From Prevotella melaninogenica (GTDB lineage Bacteria; Bacteroidota; Bacteroidia; Bacteroidales; Bacteroidaceae), in NCBI RefSeq assembly GCF_018128065.1, contig NZ_CP072359.1, positions 434,001 to 498,000 on the forward strand: a DNA stretch of 64,000 bases. Reading direction: 5' to 3'. Made by a program: the position numbers and the translations under genes. Shown piece after piece: positions 44,801 to 53,311 of this stretch. Each line of letters begins with the position of its first letter. Position 1 is the stretch's first letter. Below the pieces are notes generated by a model. That model did not search any database. It worked only from the letters and a program-made list of their open reading frames with translations, and had not been told where the DNA came from.

Positions 44801-45556
44801 TGCAGCCTTATCGTCCACAACAACAGTTCTAGCATAAAAATTCTTTTGCTCATTTTCTGGGAACAGCTTTCCTACAGCCAATAGAAATGCCAAAGCCTCT
44901 TCTTTCGACGACGCACGATATGCCCTTATAGTTGGGCTGGTGATTAAATCTTTCAACTGCATGGCAATATCCTCACGACCTGCAGTAAAAAAGGATGCAT
45001 CTAGTTTTATCCTTTCCCATTCCAAAAATTCTTTCAAACGTTCACTACCTGATATTAAGTTGTTAACAGGCATTCCAACCAATCGTGAAAACCAAATATC
45101 TACAGAAGGAACAGACAGAATCCATTGTACTAGCAATGTGCTGTCATATACCCGAACATCTTTCCAAATACTATTCTTCTTTTTCTCTTCTTCCCAGTCT
45201 TTTTTGTTGCCCCAACACCTTGGTGTCATAAATATGAAAGTGGTCTCAGCTTTGTTTAACCCTTCATAATCTTTCTTAGATCTTGTGGTATAATCCTTTT
45301 CTGCCTTAGTTTTGAAATCTTTATTAGTTCCAAACTCTAGGATACACTTCCCTTTGGGAATATACGCTGACCCTTTAGCAGATTCTACTTCACCATCAAA
45401 ACCGCCCATATTCACTGCACTCCCAAAAGGTATATTACACTTCGTCAACTCTGGTGTCGAAGCATATACTAGTTTCTGTATTAACAACGGGAAATCGCCC
45501 TTGGCATTATAGGTATCTGCCCATTGTTCCATTTGTGACCTATCTAATAACATCAA
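41837..45556 (-). CDS. Large putative defence protein with nuclease-like N-terminus
   Basis: A 1239-residue protein with no signal or membrane segment. The first 150 residues have GGFDGEVES..YIPKGKCILEFGTNKDFKTKAEKDY, which looks like a restriction-endonuclease-like core (D54, E74 and downstream lysines). Residues about 210-350 read like a STAND/AAA domain with a degraded P-loop (AYRASSKEEALAFLLAV, then VVVDD and a winged-helix-like LVKDCSCNLTMIKKTLG). The remaining 850 residues are helical and repeat-like. The layout resembles the large sensor-nuclease proteins of anti-phage defence, but I cannot name a family, and the lack of a clear Walker A is a caution. The gene is flanked by the IS3-type element and its MITE. 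Confidence 0.6.
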   Translation of the reverse strand: MMLLDRSQMEQWADTYNAKGDFPLLIQKLVYASTPELTKCNIPFGSAVNMGGFDGEVESAKGSAYIPKGKCILEFGTNKDFKTKAEKDYTTRSKKDYEGLNKAETTFIFMTPRCWGNKKDWEEEKKKNSIWKDVRVYDSTLLVQWILSVPSVDIWFSRLVGMPVNNLISGSERLKEFLEWERIKLDASFFTAGREDIAMQLKDLITSPTIRAYRASSKEEALAFLLAVGKLFPENEQKNFYARTVVVDDKAAFRQMGVQCGMINLVPEFDDPSVLSQAVAHNKIVLVPLGPGDDFNLEVVELPSPDRFRLESALVKSGIEEEKAKRLVKDCSCNLTMIKKTLGFPIFQVDWLYNDDVIEIVPALIVERWNENCDGDKEVMASLSKMEYNDFQTSMIRWSQKPVPPVMPVGALWRITSPLSLWSDMSRLIRKEHIDELKALSVKVLSCEDDTYSHQLKQGLLNSLIILAWHGGQILKVECPSQKEVDDALRQVVSGANACRWNSIATVLPLIAESSPSVFLAEVKRSLMEENSSVMSMFNEKEGIIAPESNHPYLLWALESLAWIPESLKDVTEILLMLSEKDPGGRLSNRPFNSLVDIFLPWLPHTTATIDQRLSIIDVLLKCDYSKNWDFLISLLPKRHAVSSGTHKLKWRGYDMVVPKGATDADIWKTTEFACEKLMAVYDGDDHRLAELIDKMEPIPYVFRKKLITWIKETVISLIGQFPETRKELRETLWYQNVIKTDNDLRMTETEISDIKSAYEALSPADIIEKNKWLFDEMSPKLPEEKRGENEKDIQYYIKVLDKMRGDTVKEWLDNLTIDNVLEIRKSVKEPYEYGRSLGCFYMTDGLTEKVLTLLGNQDERRFVNGYIRGYEGAAGEQGLINYFDGIRNELTEEKVAMFLLDMWPSPQLFGYIETLPGKIQTRYWTSYRGGTYGLYGENTLFVLNKLRSVGRSLDAMNGSWHYCKELPTSMLQDLLLECLSCSLDVNEKIDMLAVKSYMEELHKRSDADKEILFKLEWLFVPIMRHHFSKSDVSLIYEKMTEKPQLFVELLTYLYRPEHETEAVINYVETEEDVTIKENNALRALYLLRNWNTIPGVDKDGNIDLGYLKKWTAKAVELAKEKDREKIAYHQIGELFAKYPEGVGNWPPMELFGLMEELNSEELFHNYNIGLFNKRGFTSRGGYDGGDIERNNAEYFDDLRKKCQLLYPRVAKVFSDLSEQYLGMAKEMDNQATIAKLDY

Positions 45557-45660
45557 GCATCAATTATTCTAATTAAACATACTGATTCTTTCTTCTATAA
45601 CGTTCTGCCATTTCCAGAAGTTTTCTAAACTTTTCTATCCTCAACGACTTCATAACTCTT

Positions 45661-45844
45661 GTACGTTGTCAAACAAAAGTGCACAACTGCAAATGTAGTT
45701 ATTTACTCTGATATTTCATTGTTTTATTATCAAAAATTCTTTTTTGTTGTCATAGTGCAAATATACTTTTTTATTAATAATTTTATAACTAAAACCCCAA
45801 ACTTAATTGGAGGTCAAGTTGTGCACTTTTGTTTGACAACGTAC
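45661..45844. mobile_element. MITE 2 derived from the IS3-type element
   Basis: A 184-base copy of the same internal-deletion derivative as MITE 1, with identical ends and the same AAAAATTCTTTT junction. It lies upstream of the 1239-residue gene; the parental IS lies behind that gene, in the same orientation. Confidence 0.85.
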
Positions 45845-45891
45845 AATTTTTGTTTAGGACTACCCGTTTTGCAATCATGTATTGCTATCCA

Positions 45892-46323
45892 TTACTTACA
45901 AGTTTTATCTCCTAAACTAAAAATGATGTTATTAATTGACCCCGCCTTACTATACCATACATCTATCCATTCCTCATTCATATAAGAAACTATGTCTTTA
46001 TAATCTGAATCACTTGGCAAAACAAAACGCATTTCTTGTCTGATCTTTTCATCTCCATTAATGGATTGATATATATATAGTATATTACCGTTTGAGAATA
46101 CAACAAAATAAGCAGTTAACTCATCTTCATAAATACCGTCTATTCGCAATTTGTTGCCCCAATGTAGACTATGTTTCCACCTGTTGTCCATCAGGTTGAT
46201 TTCTTCAACAAAAGAGAAACCAATAGAATCAAACAGCAAAAATTTATTGTCATCCAGTTTAAAGATGATATTAAGTCCATAATCAATATCCTTGTTTCTA
46301 TATAAAATGTCTTTTACAATCAT
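45892..46323 (-). CDS. Hypothetical protein, possible immunity protein
   Basis: A 143-residue soluble, acidic, beta-rich protein without recognised motif. It lies just behind (same strand, 58 bases) a glycine-rich hydrophobic fragment that looks like the end of a toxin. The order toxin then small acidic partner is the usual one for polymorphic toxins and their immunity proteins. A hairpin (46338-46373, GGTGTC with GACACC) lies between them. The role is inferred from position only. Confidence 0.5.
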   Translation of the reverse strand: MIVKDILYRNKDIDYGLNIIFKLDDNKFLLFDSIGFSFVEEINLMDNRWKHSLHWGNKLRIDGIYEDELTAYFVVFSNGNILYIYQSINGDEKIRQEMRFVLPSDSDYKDIVSYMNEEWIDVWYSKAGSINNIIFSLGDKTCK

Positions 46324-46381
46324 ATACTTCTTTTTACAAGGTGTCCCTTTCGAAATAACAAAAGAGACACCTTAATTTTAA

Positions 46382-46640
46382 TTATCTGTGCCGCAAAGGA
46401 ATTCCTTTTTGGGTAATTCTATCATACACCGTTTCTGAAACGGATTTTCCTGTGAAGTATCCGGCAACACCTCCAATAATTCCTCCAAGAGGTGCACCAA
46501 CAAATTCTCCGACACCACCGACCCAAACTCCTATACCAGTTCCTGCGGCTGCACCAACTTTAGCTCCAGCCCAAGCACCTACCCATCCACCAACAACGGA
46601 AGAAATAACTCGTGGACTATAATGAGAAGAATATATATTA
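46382..46640 (-). pseudogene. C-terminal remnant of a glycine-zipper protein, perhaps a pore-forming toxin
   Basis: The minus-strand frame ending at 46382 encodes about 85 residues: SSHYSPRVISSVVGGWVGAW, glycine/alanine-rich helices (GAKVGAAAGTGIGVWVGG; GAPLGGIIGGVAGYFTGK) and SVSETVYDRITQKG. It has no start and is cut at 46641 by the IS982 element. Glycine-zipper C-termini occur in polymorphic toxins and in some membrane-insertion domains. Most of the gene has been lost, and the rest of it is not seen on the far side of the IS. Confidence 0.5.
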
Positions 46641-47666
46641 ACGTGAGTTCGATGAATTATAAGTGTCTATAAATTTGGTGATTAGCAAAATTTGTTGTAA
46701 TTTTAAGGTGTTGATTTACAAACAATTACAAACAAAAATCGCTATGATCACCGAGGACAAAGTTACTGAAATATTTTGTATGGCAGATGATTTCTGCAAT
46801 TTTTTTGATGCAATGGTGGCAAAATATACGCTAAAGCCTACTGGAAAAAGAAAGTATCATCGAGATTCCACGATGTCAAAGGCAGAAGTCATGCTAATAA
46901 TGATTCTTTTTCACGACTCTGGTTATCGCCGCTTTAAACATTTCTATCTTGAAAAAGTATGTAAGCGTCTGCGTCATTTGTTTCCTAAAATTGTCTCATA
47001 CAACCGTATAGTAGAATTGGAAAGGAAGGTTGTCATTCCACTCGCTTTATTTATCAAGAAAGTATTGTTGGGCAAATGCACGGGCATAAGTTTTGTTGAC
47101 AGCACACCACTGCGTGTCTGCAAGAACCAAAGAATACATATTCACAAGGTTTTCAAAGGTATAGCCCAAAGAGGAAAATGCTCTATGGGTTGGTTCTTCG
47201 GTTTCAAATTGAATTTGATTTGCAATGAGAAAGGAGAGCTTCTCAATTTTATGATAACACCGGGAGATGTTGATGACCGTAAGCCTTTGGAATACAAAGA
47301 TTTTGTAGATTTCATATATGGCAAGCTGGTCGGCGACAAGGGGTACATCAGCAAAAATCTCTTCCAAAGGTTGTGTGTGGATGGAATACAACTTATTACC
47401 AAGCTGAAAAGCAACATGAAAGGAGCTTTGATGAGTGTTTCTGACAGACTCTTACTCAGAAAAAGAGCCATTATAGAAACCGTGAATGATGAGCTTAAGA
47501 ATATTGCGCAGGTGGAGCACTCCAGACATAGATGCTTTGACAATTTCATTGTCAATTTATTGGGTGCTATTGCTGCCTATTGTCTGTTCCCAAAGAAGCC
47601 GTGTATCAATGTACAAAGGACTATTGACACACAGCTTGCTCTGTTCTAAATTCGTCGAACTCACGT
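46641..47666 (+). mobile_element. Second IS982-family insertion sequence
   Basis: Terminal repeats ACGTGAGTTCGATGAATT (46641-46658) and the near-complement at 47649-47666 (one mismatch) bound a 1026-base element with an intact transposase. It cuts off the toxin-like fragment on its left. A target duplication is not clear because the flanks are AT-rich, so a deletion may have followed insertion. Confidence 0.85.
46744..47649 (+). CDS. IS982-family transposase
   Basis: The start ATG 46744 gives MITEDKVTEIFCMADDFCN, aligned with the other IS982 transposase; the 27 codons upstream are likely untranslated. The 301-residue enzyme has the DDE motifs FVDSTPLRVC, VGDKGYIS and ETVNDELKN and the block KCSMGWFFGFKLNL. 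It looks intact. The element is not the same as the one at 33243-34369; both ends and coding sequence differ. Confidence 0.92.
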   Translation: MITEDKVTEIFCMADDFCNFFDAMVAKYTLKPTGKRKYHRDSTMSKAEVMLIMILFHDSGYRRFKHFYLEKVCKRLRHLFPKIVSYNRIVELERKVVIPLALFIKKVLLGKCTGISFVDSTPLRVCKNQRIHIHKVFKGIAQRGKCSMGWFFGFKLNLICNEKGELLNFMITPGDVDDRKPLEYKDFVDFIYGKLVGDKGYISKNLFQRLCVDGIQLITKLKSNMKGALMSVSDRLLLRKRAIIETVNDELKNIAQVEHSRHRCFDNFIVNLLGAIAAYCLFPKKPCINVQRTIDTQLALF

Positions 47667-47932
47667 TATATTTAGTGAATTCTCTTTTTAATCATGACTA
47701 TTAATGCAATCACCTATATTTATCACTAAGAACGTGTCAGCCAGAATATTCTATAAGACAACTTTCAAATGCCTGAAAATATTACTGATTCCGCTCTTCA
47801 TTTAGTTAATAAGCCAGAAACATTATCTGAATTTAATTCAGCTGCAATGACGTCTTAATGCACCACACAGAAATTTTTAATACTATATTATAATTACTTT
47901 CTTTCATACTTTTTACTTCTTTTACACTATAC

Positions 47933-49972
47933 CTATCGTAAAATAGTACTCTCTGAATCTTTTATATTATACTTTGGAGAACGGCGTGTTGCCTTTCCAT
48001 ACTCTAGTGTATAAAGAACTTTAATAGAAGCGTAAGCATTATTAATATCTCGCCTAATAGCCTGAGAGGCATCATAACTGTCAGAAAAGAGTGCTTGGGT
48101 TATTCTGTTCTTCTGCAAAAAAAGATTATTTGTCGTTAGGACTACGGAAAGATTATTATGACTCCATTCTGTAGTCAACCCATACTGCCACGGAGTCTTA
48201 ACATGCCTTTGGTAATTTTCAAGAGATTTGGTCGGTGATTGACAGAATGCCGAAAATAAAAAATCACCTAAATAATAATTAGCTTGCATACCTACCTGCC
48301 AACCAGCTTGTCGTTCATGGATTTCCCGGTTAACAGCATAATAAGAATAAGCCCCGTCTAATTTTACATTAAAGCTACTGCTAGGTTTCCATGTAAGAGA
48401 AAGTGAGGTAGAACTCTGGTGGCTACGTGCGTTACTGCTAAATGAATTTACAATATGTTGCCCCTCTACACTATAAGTATTTACAATAGCATTACTCATA
48501 TACATATAGTAAGTAGAAAAGAGTGCAGACCATTGATTGTAATTTACAGAATAGGTGAGCCCTGGTCCTAATAGTGTTGAATTATCCATATCTGGATTTC
48601 CACGACGAATCATAATAGGGTCTATCTGCTGTTCAGCCCGATTTGTTGAGCTTAAAGACGGAAAAGTATTACCAAGCGAGAAGAATACTTTAAGACGTTG
48701 TATCCTATCTGGCATCCATGATGCCGATATTTGCAATCGAGGTGCAAGTTGTTTAGTCGCACTGTTACCATGTAACTTATACATAAGATAAGAAACTCCA
48801 GGATTAACATCTATCATTGCCTTCTTCCAACGCTTGTTATAGTCTGCAAAGAATATTGTTTCAGACGAACGTAGATGTTGAAACAAAGGTGAAGAACCGG
48901 CATAGTTATCTTGAGAGCTACGTAAATATTCATGAAAGCTAAATGTCAGACTGCTGGTCTTTGGTAATAAGAAATTATAATTAACATTCAGCTTTGAATA
49001 GAAATAATCCTCGGTAACATCATTCCTAAGTATACTTTGCTCAGATAATGTTCGATTATAATTATTACGGGCATAATAACCATCTACAACTGCATCAATA
49101 CTCTGATTCTTGCTAATAGAACGATTATAATATATATAAACGGTTGGTTTCAACGATTTTTCGTGACTAAATAGCGAACTGTTAATCATATTGACACCAC
49201 TAGCCGACCCATATTGAACACTACCTACATGCGCATTATCCCTATCATCTTTTGCTTCTATACCCACACGTATCATCCAGGTTTGCTTATTTGTCATCCG
49301 ACTTAAACTAGCAATAAAATACTTCACTGTCTGCTTTTCATCTTGATGGGGATAAGTAGTTTGTTTTGTAATTTCATCAGATAAACGATAGTGCTCTAAA
49401 GAATAAAAATCTGATTTAGGATTTTCTATCTTATAACCTGCCCAGATATTGGCATTATAATTATTGAAACTATATTTCGAGATTATATTATAATCCCCTC
49501 GTAAGAATCCTACAGTCTGCAGAGCTTCTAACTGTGTATAGCCTCCAGCTGTGTAATTCTTTACCACATAGTTTAAAACGGCTCTATCCTTAGCATACTT
49601 TCCAGTAGGAATATCATAATATTCCACTCGTATAACATCCTTTGGACGCAGACCTTGAACCTCTCTGAATGAAGCTTCCCTTCCATTGATATATAACGTT
49701 GCAGGACCTGCCGGAGTCAGGATCTTACCATCTTCGATGTTTACATCTACACCTGTAATCATCATATTTCTTACTAATTCAAGTCCTGTATGCGAATGTC
49801 TGCGTTGCTTATTTGTAGGGATACAGTTATAATGATCAGTTTCCTGCTGAATCAATTTCCCAATTACCATCACTTCCTTCAAAGACTTTGAAGAATAGAT
49901 AGTATCATTCTGTGCTATCGCAGATGTTGGGAATAAAATGTTTCCCAATATTATGGCGGTATATAATTTCAT
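47933..49972 (-). CDS. TonB-dependent-receptor-like outer-membrane barrel protein of the RiPP locus
   Basis: A 679-residue protein with a signal peptide (cleavage after AIAQ, residue 21), a short plug-like domain (SLKEVMVIGKLI, TLYINGREASFREVQGLRPKDVIRVEYYDIP) and a long C-terminal beta barrel of alternating aromatic strands. The usual N-terminal carboxypeptidase-like domain is missing and no TonB box is obvious. It lies 72 bases behind the small precursor gene and the radical-SAM gene on the same strand. In such loci it could carry the finished peptide across the outer membrane, or be its receptor. Confidence 0.82.
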   Translation of the reverse strand: MKLYTAIILGNILFPTSAIAQNDTIYSSKSLKEVMVIGKLIQQETDHYNCIPTNKQRRHSHTGLELVRNMMITGVDVNIEDGKILTPAGPATLYINGREASFREVQGLRPKDVIRVEYYDIPTGKYAKDRAVLNYVVKNYTAGGYTQLEALQTVGFLRGDYNIISKYSFNNYNANIWAGYKIENPKSDFYSLEHYRLSDEITKQTTYPHQDEKQTVKYFIASLSRMTNKQTWMIRVGIEAKDDRDNAHVGSVQYGSASGVNMINSSLFSHEKSLKPTVYIYYNRSISKNQSIDAVVDGYYARNNYNRTLSEQSILRNDVTEDYFYSKLNVNYNFLLPKTSSLTFSFHEYLRSSQDNYAGSSPLFQHLRSSETIFFADYNKRWKKAMIDVNPGVSYLMYKLHGNSATKQLAPRLQISASWMPDRIQRLKVFFSLGNTFPSLSSTNRAEQQIDPIMIRRGNPDMDNSTLLGPGLTYSVNYNQWSALFSTYYMYMSNAIVNTYSVEGQHIVNSFSSNARSHQSSTSLSLTWKPSSSFNVKLDGAYSYYAVNREIHERQAGWQVGMQANYYLGDFLFSAFCQSPTKSLENYQRHVKTPWQYGLTTEWSHNNLSVVLTTNNLFLQKNRITQALFSDSYDASQAIRRDINNAYASIKVLYTLEYGKATRRSPKYNIKDSESTILR

Positions 49973-50044
49973 TTATTCCTTTTATTTCAATATTTCGAGT
50001 CACATCATAAGCCGAACCTATAATGTGACCCTTTTTAGCTCATG

Positions 50045-50263
50045 CTATGCCAAATTTTTGTAACAATGACACACTCCCATTTCTGATGGGTAACAAACAG
50101 CATTACAAATAGGCATTTGTGACATATCTTCATTACTAATGTTATTAACTCCACCTAGGATCTTTGACTGCAATTCTACTGTCAGATCTCGAGCGATTGC
50201 AAACTTGGCATCGTTTTCCATAGGACGTATTGCCTTTAACTCTGAGAAAAATAATTTAACCAT
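50045..50263 (-). CDS. Cysteine-rich RiPP precursor peptide
   Basis: A 72-residue peptide right behind a radical-SAM/SPASM gene (18-base gap). The first 38 residues form a charged leader ending in a double-glycine (SKILGG), the signal for a C39 peptidase transporter. The 34-residue core has four cysteines at positions 53, 57, 65 and 67 (CNAVC..GVCHC) near its C-terminus. The most likely product is a thioether-bridged peptide (sactipeptide or ranthipeptide type). The pattern differs from the Bacteroidetes RiPP leaders I know, so class and target are open. Confidence 0.72.
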   Translation of the reverse strand: MVKLFFSELKAIRPMENDAKFAIARDLTVELQSKILGGVNNISNEDMSQMPICNAVCYPSEMGVCHCYKNLA

Positions 50264-50281
50264 ACTATAAAAATTAAATAA

Positions 50282-51586
50282 TTAGAAAATTTGCTGCTTT
50301 AATTTGAAATAAGTTTCTACAAATTCCTCTATATGACCTTTTGCAAAATGGCAGCAATTATTATTTGTTCCATAAAATTTATTCATAACCCTCGAATGAG
50401 GGCATCCACCTCCACAAAAAGGCAACAAGATGCATTTTTGGCACTCTACGTCACAAAATGGATCTGCACCTACCATGTACTCTGCCAGTAGATCTAATGA
50501 AATCTGATCTATTTTTTTGATATTTCCCAGACGCATTTTTTCATTACCTAAATCCGTCCAACACTTATACAACCAACCATCTGGCCCAATCAAAAGTCCA
50601 TTCTTTTGCCTGGCTATACATTCAAAATTATATCTTAAAGGTAATAAAGACTCTGTAGGTAATCCTAGCTTTTGATATGCACTAATTATATAAGATGCCT
50701 GCTCCTCGCTAGAGTAACATCCAGTACAACTTTTTCCACACCCATATGAATCTTTTATAAAACCTATATAAGTGTTAAAGTTGAGATTCCTATACCTTTG
50801 GCGAATCATTTCATACACTTTGTTGAATTGCTCTGGGTTGTTTTTGTCAACATTGACTCTAATTGTCTTTGAAATATCATCATAATGCGACAAAACGTCT
50901 AGCCCATTTAGAATTTTACTAAAAGTATCCTCTCCTCTGCCTCCTTTTCGTCTTATGTTATGAGCCTCTCCTAATCCATCAATAGTCACATGAACTGTTT
51001 TTATCTTTAAGGACTCTAAGGCTTTAGCCTTCTCTTCGTCCATATTAACTCCATTTGTGATAATTTCGGCCTCATATCGTTTTACATTTGATAAAGCAAG
51101 CATCTTCCTTGTCAAGCTAATTATCCTAGGGAAAGCTAATAAAGGTTCCCCTCCAAACCAAGAAACATGAAGATGTTCTATTATTTTATGTCCTTTAATG
51201 AATGCTATTATTGCATCCTCTACACTATCATCCATATATATTTTGGGATGACTGTTTTCGAAACAATATGTACAATGTAAATTACATGCCATTGTTGGAG
51301 CAATTGTTAGTGACATCGAATTACTATCCATTCGATTATATTGCTTCAACAATCTGAATTTAGCAAGTTCAATGTCATCATCTTCAACTAAAATTCCTTT
51401 TTGAACTAATTCTTCGTAAGATACAGGGTCGAGTTCTGAATCTTTCAAATCCCCTGCTTTGATATCCATTAGAGTCTTGGCATTGTCACTATCAAGTTTC
51501 AAAACAGAATTAGACATCGTATTAAACAAAAGATAGTTATCTTCTGTCTGCACTTTAAATAGAATATTATATTTACTCCACTTCAT
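50282..51586 (-). CDS. Radical-SAM/SPASM peptide maturase
   Basis: A 434-residue enzyme. Residues 1-85 resemble a RiPP-recognition or PqqD-like region, the radical-SAM cluster motif CNLHCTYC occupies C101, C105 and C108, and the region after SWFGGEPLL is the SAM-binding core. The C-terminal SPASM part has many cysteines (SYGCGKSCTGCYS; FCDVECQKCILLPFCGGGCPHS; NNCCHF) for auxiliary iron-sulfur clusters. Enzymes of this kind form thioether, carbon-carbon or epimerised bonds on a peptide. It is the first gene of an operon with the precursor and the barrel protein and has a clear promoter. Confidence 0.9.
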   Translation of the reverse strand: MKWSKYNILFKVQTEDNYLLFNTMSNSVLKLDSDNAKTLMDIKAGDLKDSELDPVSYEELVQKGILVEDDDIELAKFRLLKQYNRMDSNSMSLTIAPTMACNLHCTYCFENSHPKIYMDDSVEDAIIAFIKGHKIIEHLHVSWFGGEPLLAFPRIISLTRKMLALSNVKRYEAEIITNGVNMDEEKAKALESLKIKTVHVTIDGLGEAHNIRRKGGRGEDTFSKILNGLDVLSHYDDISKTIRVNVDKNNPEQFNKVYEMIRQRYRNLNFNTYIGFIKDSYGCGKSCTGCYSSEEQASYIISAYQKLGLPTESLLPLRYNFECIARQKNGLLIGPDGWLYKCWTDLGNEKMRLGNIKKIDQISLDLLAEYMVGADPFCDVECQKCILLPFCGGGCPHSRVMNKFYGTNNNCCHFAKGHIEEFVETYFKLKQQIF

Positions 51587-51640
51587 AGTATATTTTTACA
51601 AGCTAATAATTTTATATTTAGTTGATAGTTATATCAACTG

Positions 51641-51671
51641 CAAATATACAAACATTATTGTTTAATACAAA
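51641..51671 (-). promoter_or_regulatory. Promoter of the RiPP operon
   Basis: On the minus strand TTTG (51668-51671) and TATATTTG (51641-51648) are 19 bases apart, an excellent -33/-7 pair, 55 bases before the radical-SAM start codon. Confidence 0.7.
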
Positions 51672-51721
51672 ATTTTTATGCTTTTTTCTTTTCAAAATTT
51701 CTGTTTTGTTAGTACTTTCAG

Positions 51722-51729
51722 TATATTTG
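51722..51729 (+). promoter_or_regulatory. -7 box of the divergent aminotransferase-like gene
   Basis: TATATTTG on the plus strand, 31 bases before ATG 51761; the spacing to the opposite -7 box is 88 bases between outer edges, the same as in the region at 62058-62146. Confidence 0.55.
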
Positions 51730-51760
51730 CAGTGAAATTAACTATATATACATTGTTTAT

Positions 51761-52273
51761 ATGAATAAAACTATTATTACTTTAAAAGACTTTGAACTAT
51801 CTCCTAAAGAGAATATCATTGAAAGAAGCCAAAATTTCCAAGCGTATATTGACCAGATGAAGACCTTCGGCTGTAAGGGATATTGGGTTATGTCAAAAAC
51901 GGGTGTCGGAGCTAAGATGGAGATTGAAGGTTATGACAGTGTCGTTTCTGCATATATCTCTAATGATTATCTTGGAATGTCACAAAGGGAGGAAACTAAA
52001 AAGGCCGGTATTGAAGCAGTCTTAAAGTATGGCACTGGTGCAAGTGCTGCTCAAGCGATAGGTGGATATCTTGATATTCATAAAAAGTTAGAAGAAGAAA
52101 TAGCAACTTTTGTTGGGCAGGAAGACGCAATTCTCTTTTCGTCAGGATTCGGAGCGAATGCAGGGCTTCTACGTGCAATTTTAGGTAGAAATGATATAGC
52201 CTATATAGATTCATATATCCATACCAGTGCTACGAGTGGGTTGATAGGAACACATACAAAGCATATAGGTCAC
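51761..52273 (+). pseudogene. 8-amino-7-oxononanoate synthase-like (alpha-oxoamine synthase) gene, truncated
   Basis: The first 171 residues of a PLP-dependent alpha-oxoamine synthase (BioF/KBL/CqsA-like): N-terminal extension, then YISNDYLGMSQREETKKAGIEAVLKYGTGASAAQAIGGYLDIHKKLEEE, FVGQEDAILFSSGFGANAGLLRAIL (given as location), and IDSYIHTSATSGLIG. It ends in the IS4-type element before the PLP lysine and most of the active site. It is divergent from the RiPP operon, from which it is separated by a shared promoter region. It may have made a small signal or a lipid building block for the cluster; now it should be inactive. Confidence 0.8.
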
Positions 52274-53310
52274 TAAAGTTTCCCACCCCAAAAAATAGAT
52301 AGTAAAATAACAGTTTGTCGAATTTTCTTTGTAAATTAGTAATTGCTAAAGAACTGATTTTAAAGACAAAACAACAAAACTGTTATGGAAGCAAAAATAG
52401 AGAAAATAAGCGAGTTATCCAAACTTTTGAGTGTTAAAACTCGTATGAGTGATGATTTTTTCCATCTTTTTGGCAAGTTTGGCATCGGTCATCTATTATC
52501 TCGCCTGTCATTGGAGAAACAGGACGGAGTTTCTGCTTCGGAGTTGATCCTTTCTCTTTGCCTCTTCCGCATTGTCGGTGAGAGCATCCCAGTAGATGCA
52601 AACATAAGATATATGAGCTTTCAAATCATGGTAAGAACTGTTTCTATCGCATGATGATTCGCCCGCAGATGGATTGGAGACGATTGATGAACCACTTTGC
52701 CCTGCGTTATATGTGTACCTATTGCATAAGTATGGCGAAGTTCCTCTATCAGATACCACTACATGTTTCATTATAGATGACACAGTGCTTGAGAAGAGTG
52801 GCGTGAGGATGGAAGGTATCAGTCGTGTTTTCGATCCTATGAAAGGCAGATGTGTATTGGGCTACAAGCTGCTACTTTGTGCATTCTTTGACGGCAAGAC
52901 AAGAATGGTTAGATAGCCGACGCTACGCTGTGTTACCTTACATATACCGTCATGGCTTTGGAAAAGCGGTTCACAGAATATCAAACCATGGGCGAACTCT
53001 TTTCGGACATGGAGGGCAATCTCATGGCACTCACGTTATGGAGGCGAGTTCTTACCTGCATCGAACGAATTCTTCGCATTTTAGGAGAAACACTTGGGAT
53101 GACGCCCCAACAGCTTATGGCTACAATCAGCGAAAACGACAAAGAGATGAGCAAAATCCTTGTAATGGCTGAAGCGTTAAAAAAGTGGGATGAAGTATAT
53201 GGACAGACTACATAATTCCTGTTAGGCATGTGTTAAAAGTCAATAGATATGGGGGACGACAGGCAAAGATGAATGAGAAAAGCCTGTGTTTTAAGGGGTG
53301 GGAAACTTTA
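52274..53310 (+). mobile_element. Internally deleted IS4-type insertion element
   Basis: Terminal repeats TAAAGTTTCCCACCCC (52274-52289) and the exact complement (53295-53310) bound 1037 bases. The left flank is the aminotransferase-like gene and the right flank a mobC fragment, with no target duplication, so the element marks a rearrangement joint. Confidence 0.8.
52385..53215 (+). pseudogene. IS4-type transposase remnant
   Basis: Fragments of one transposase are spread over frames: the N-terminus 52385-52654 (FHLFGKFGIGHLLSRLSLEKQDGVSASELILSL, as position), a middle piece 52674-52916 with CFIIDDTVLEKSG and FDGKTR, and the C-terminal end 52950-53215 (QKRFTEYQTMGELFSDMEG-like, VLGMTPQQLMATISEND-like). 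A large central piece with most of the DDE domain is missing and at least two frame changes are present. It cannot be active. Confidence 0.75.
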
Positions 53311-53311
53311 G

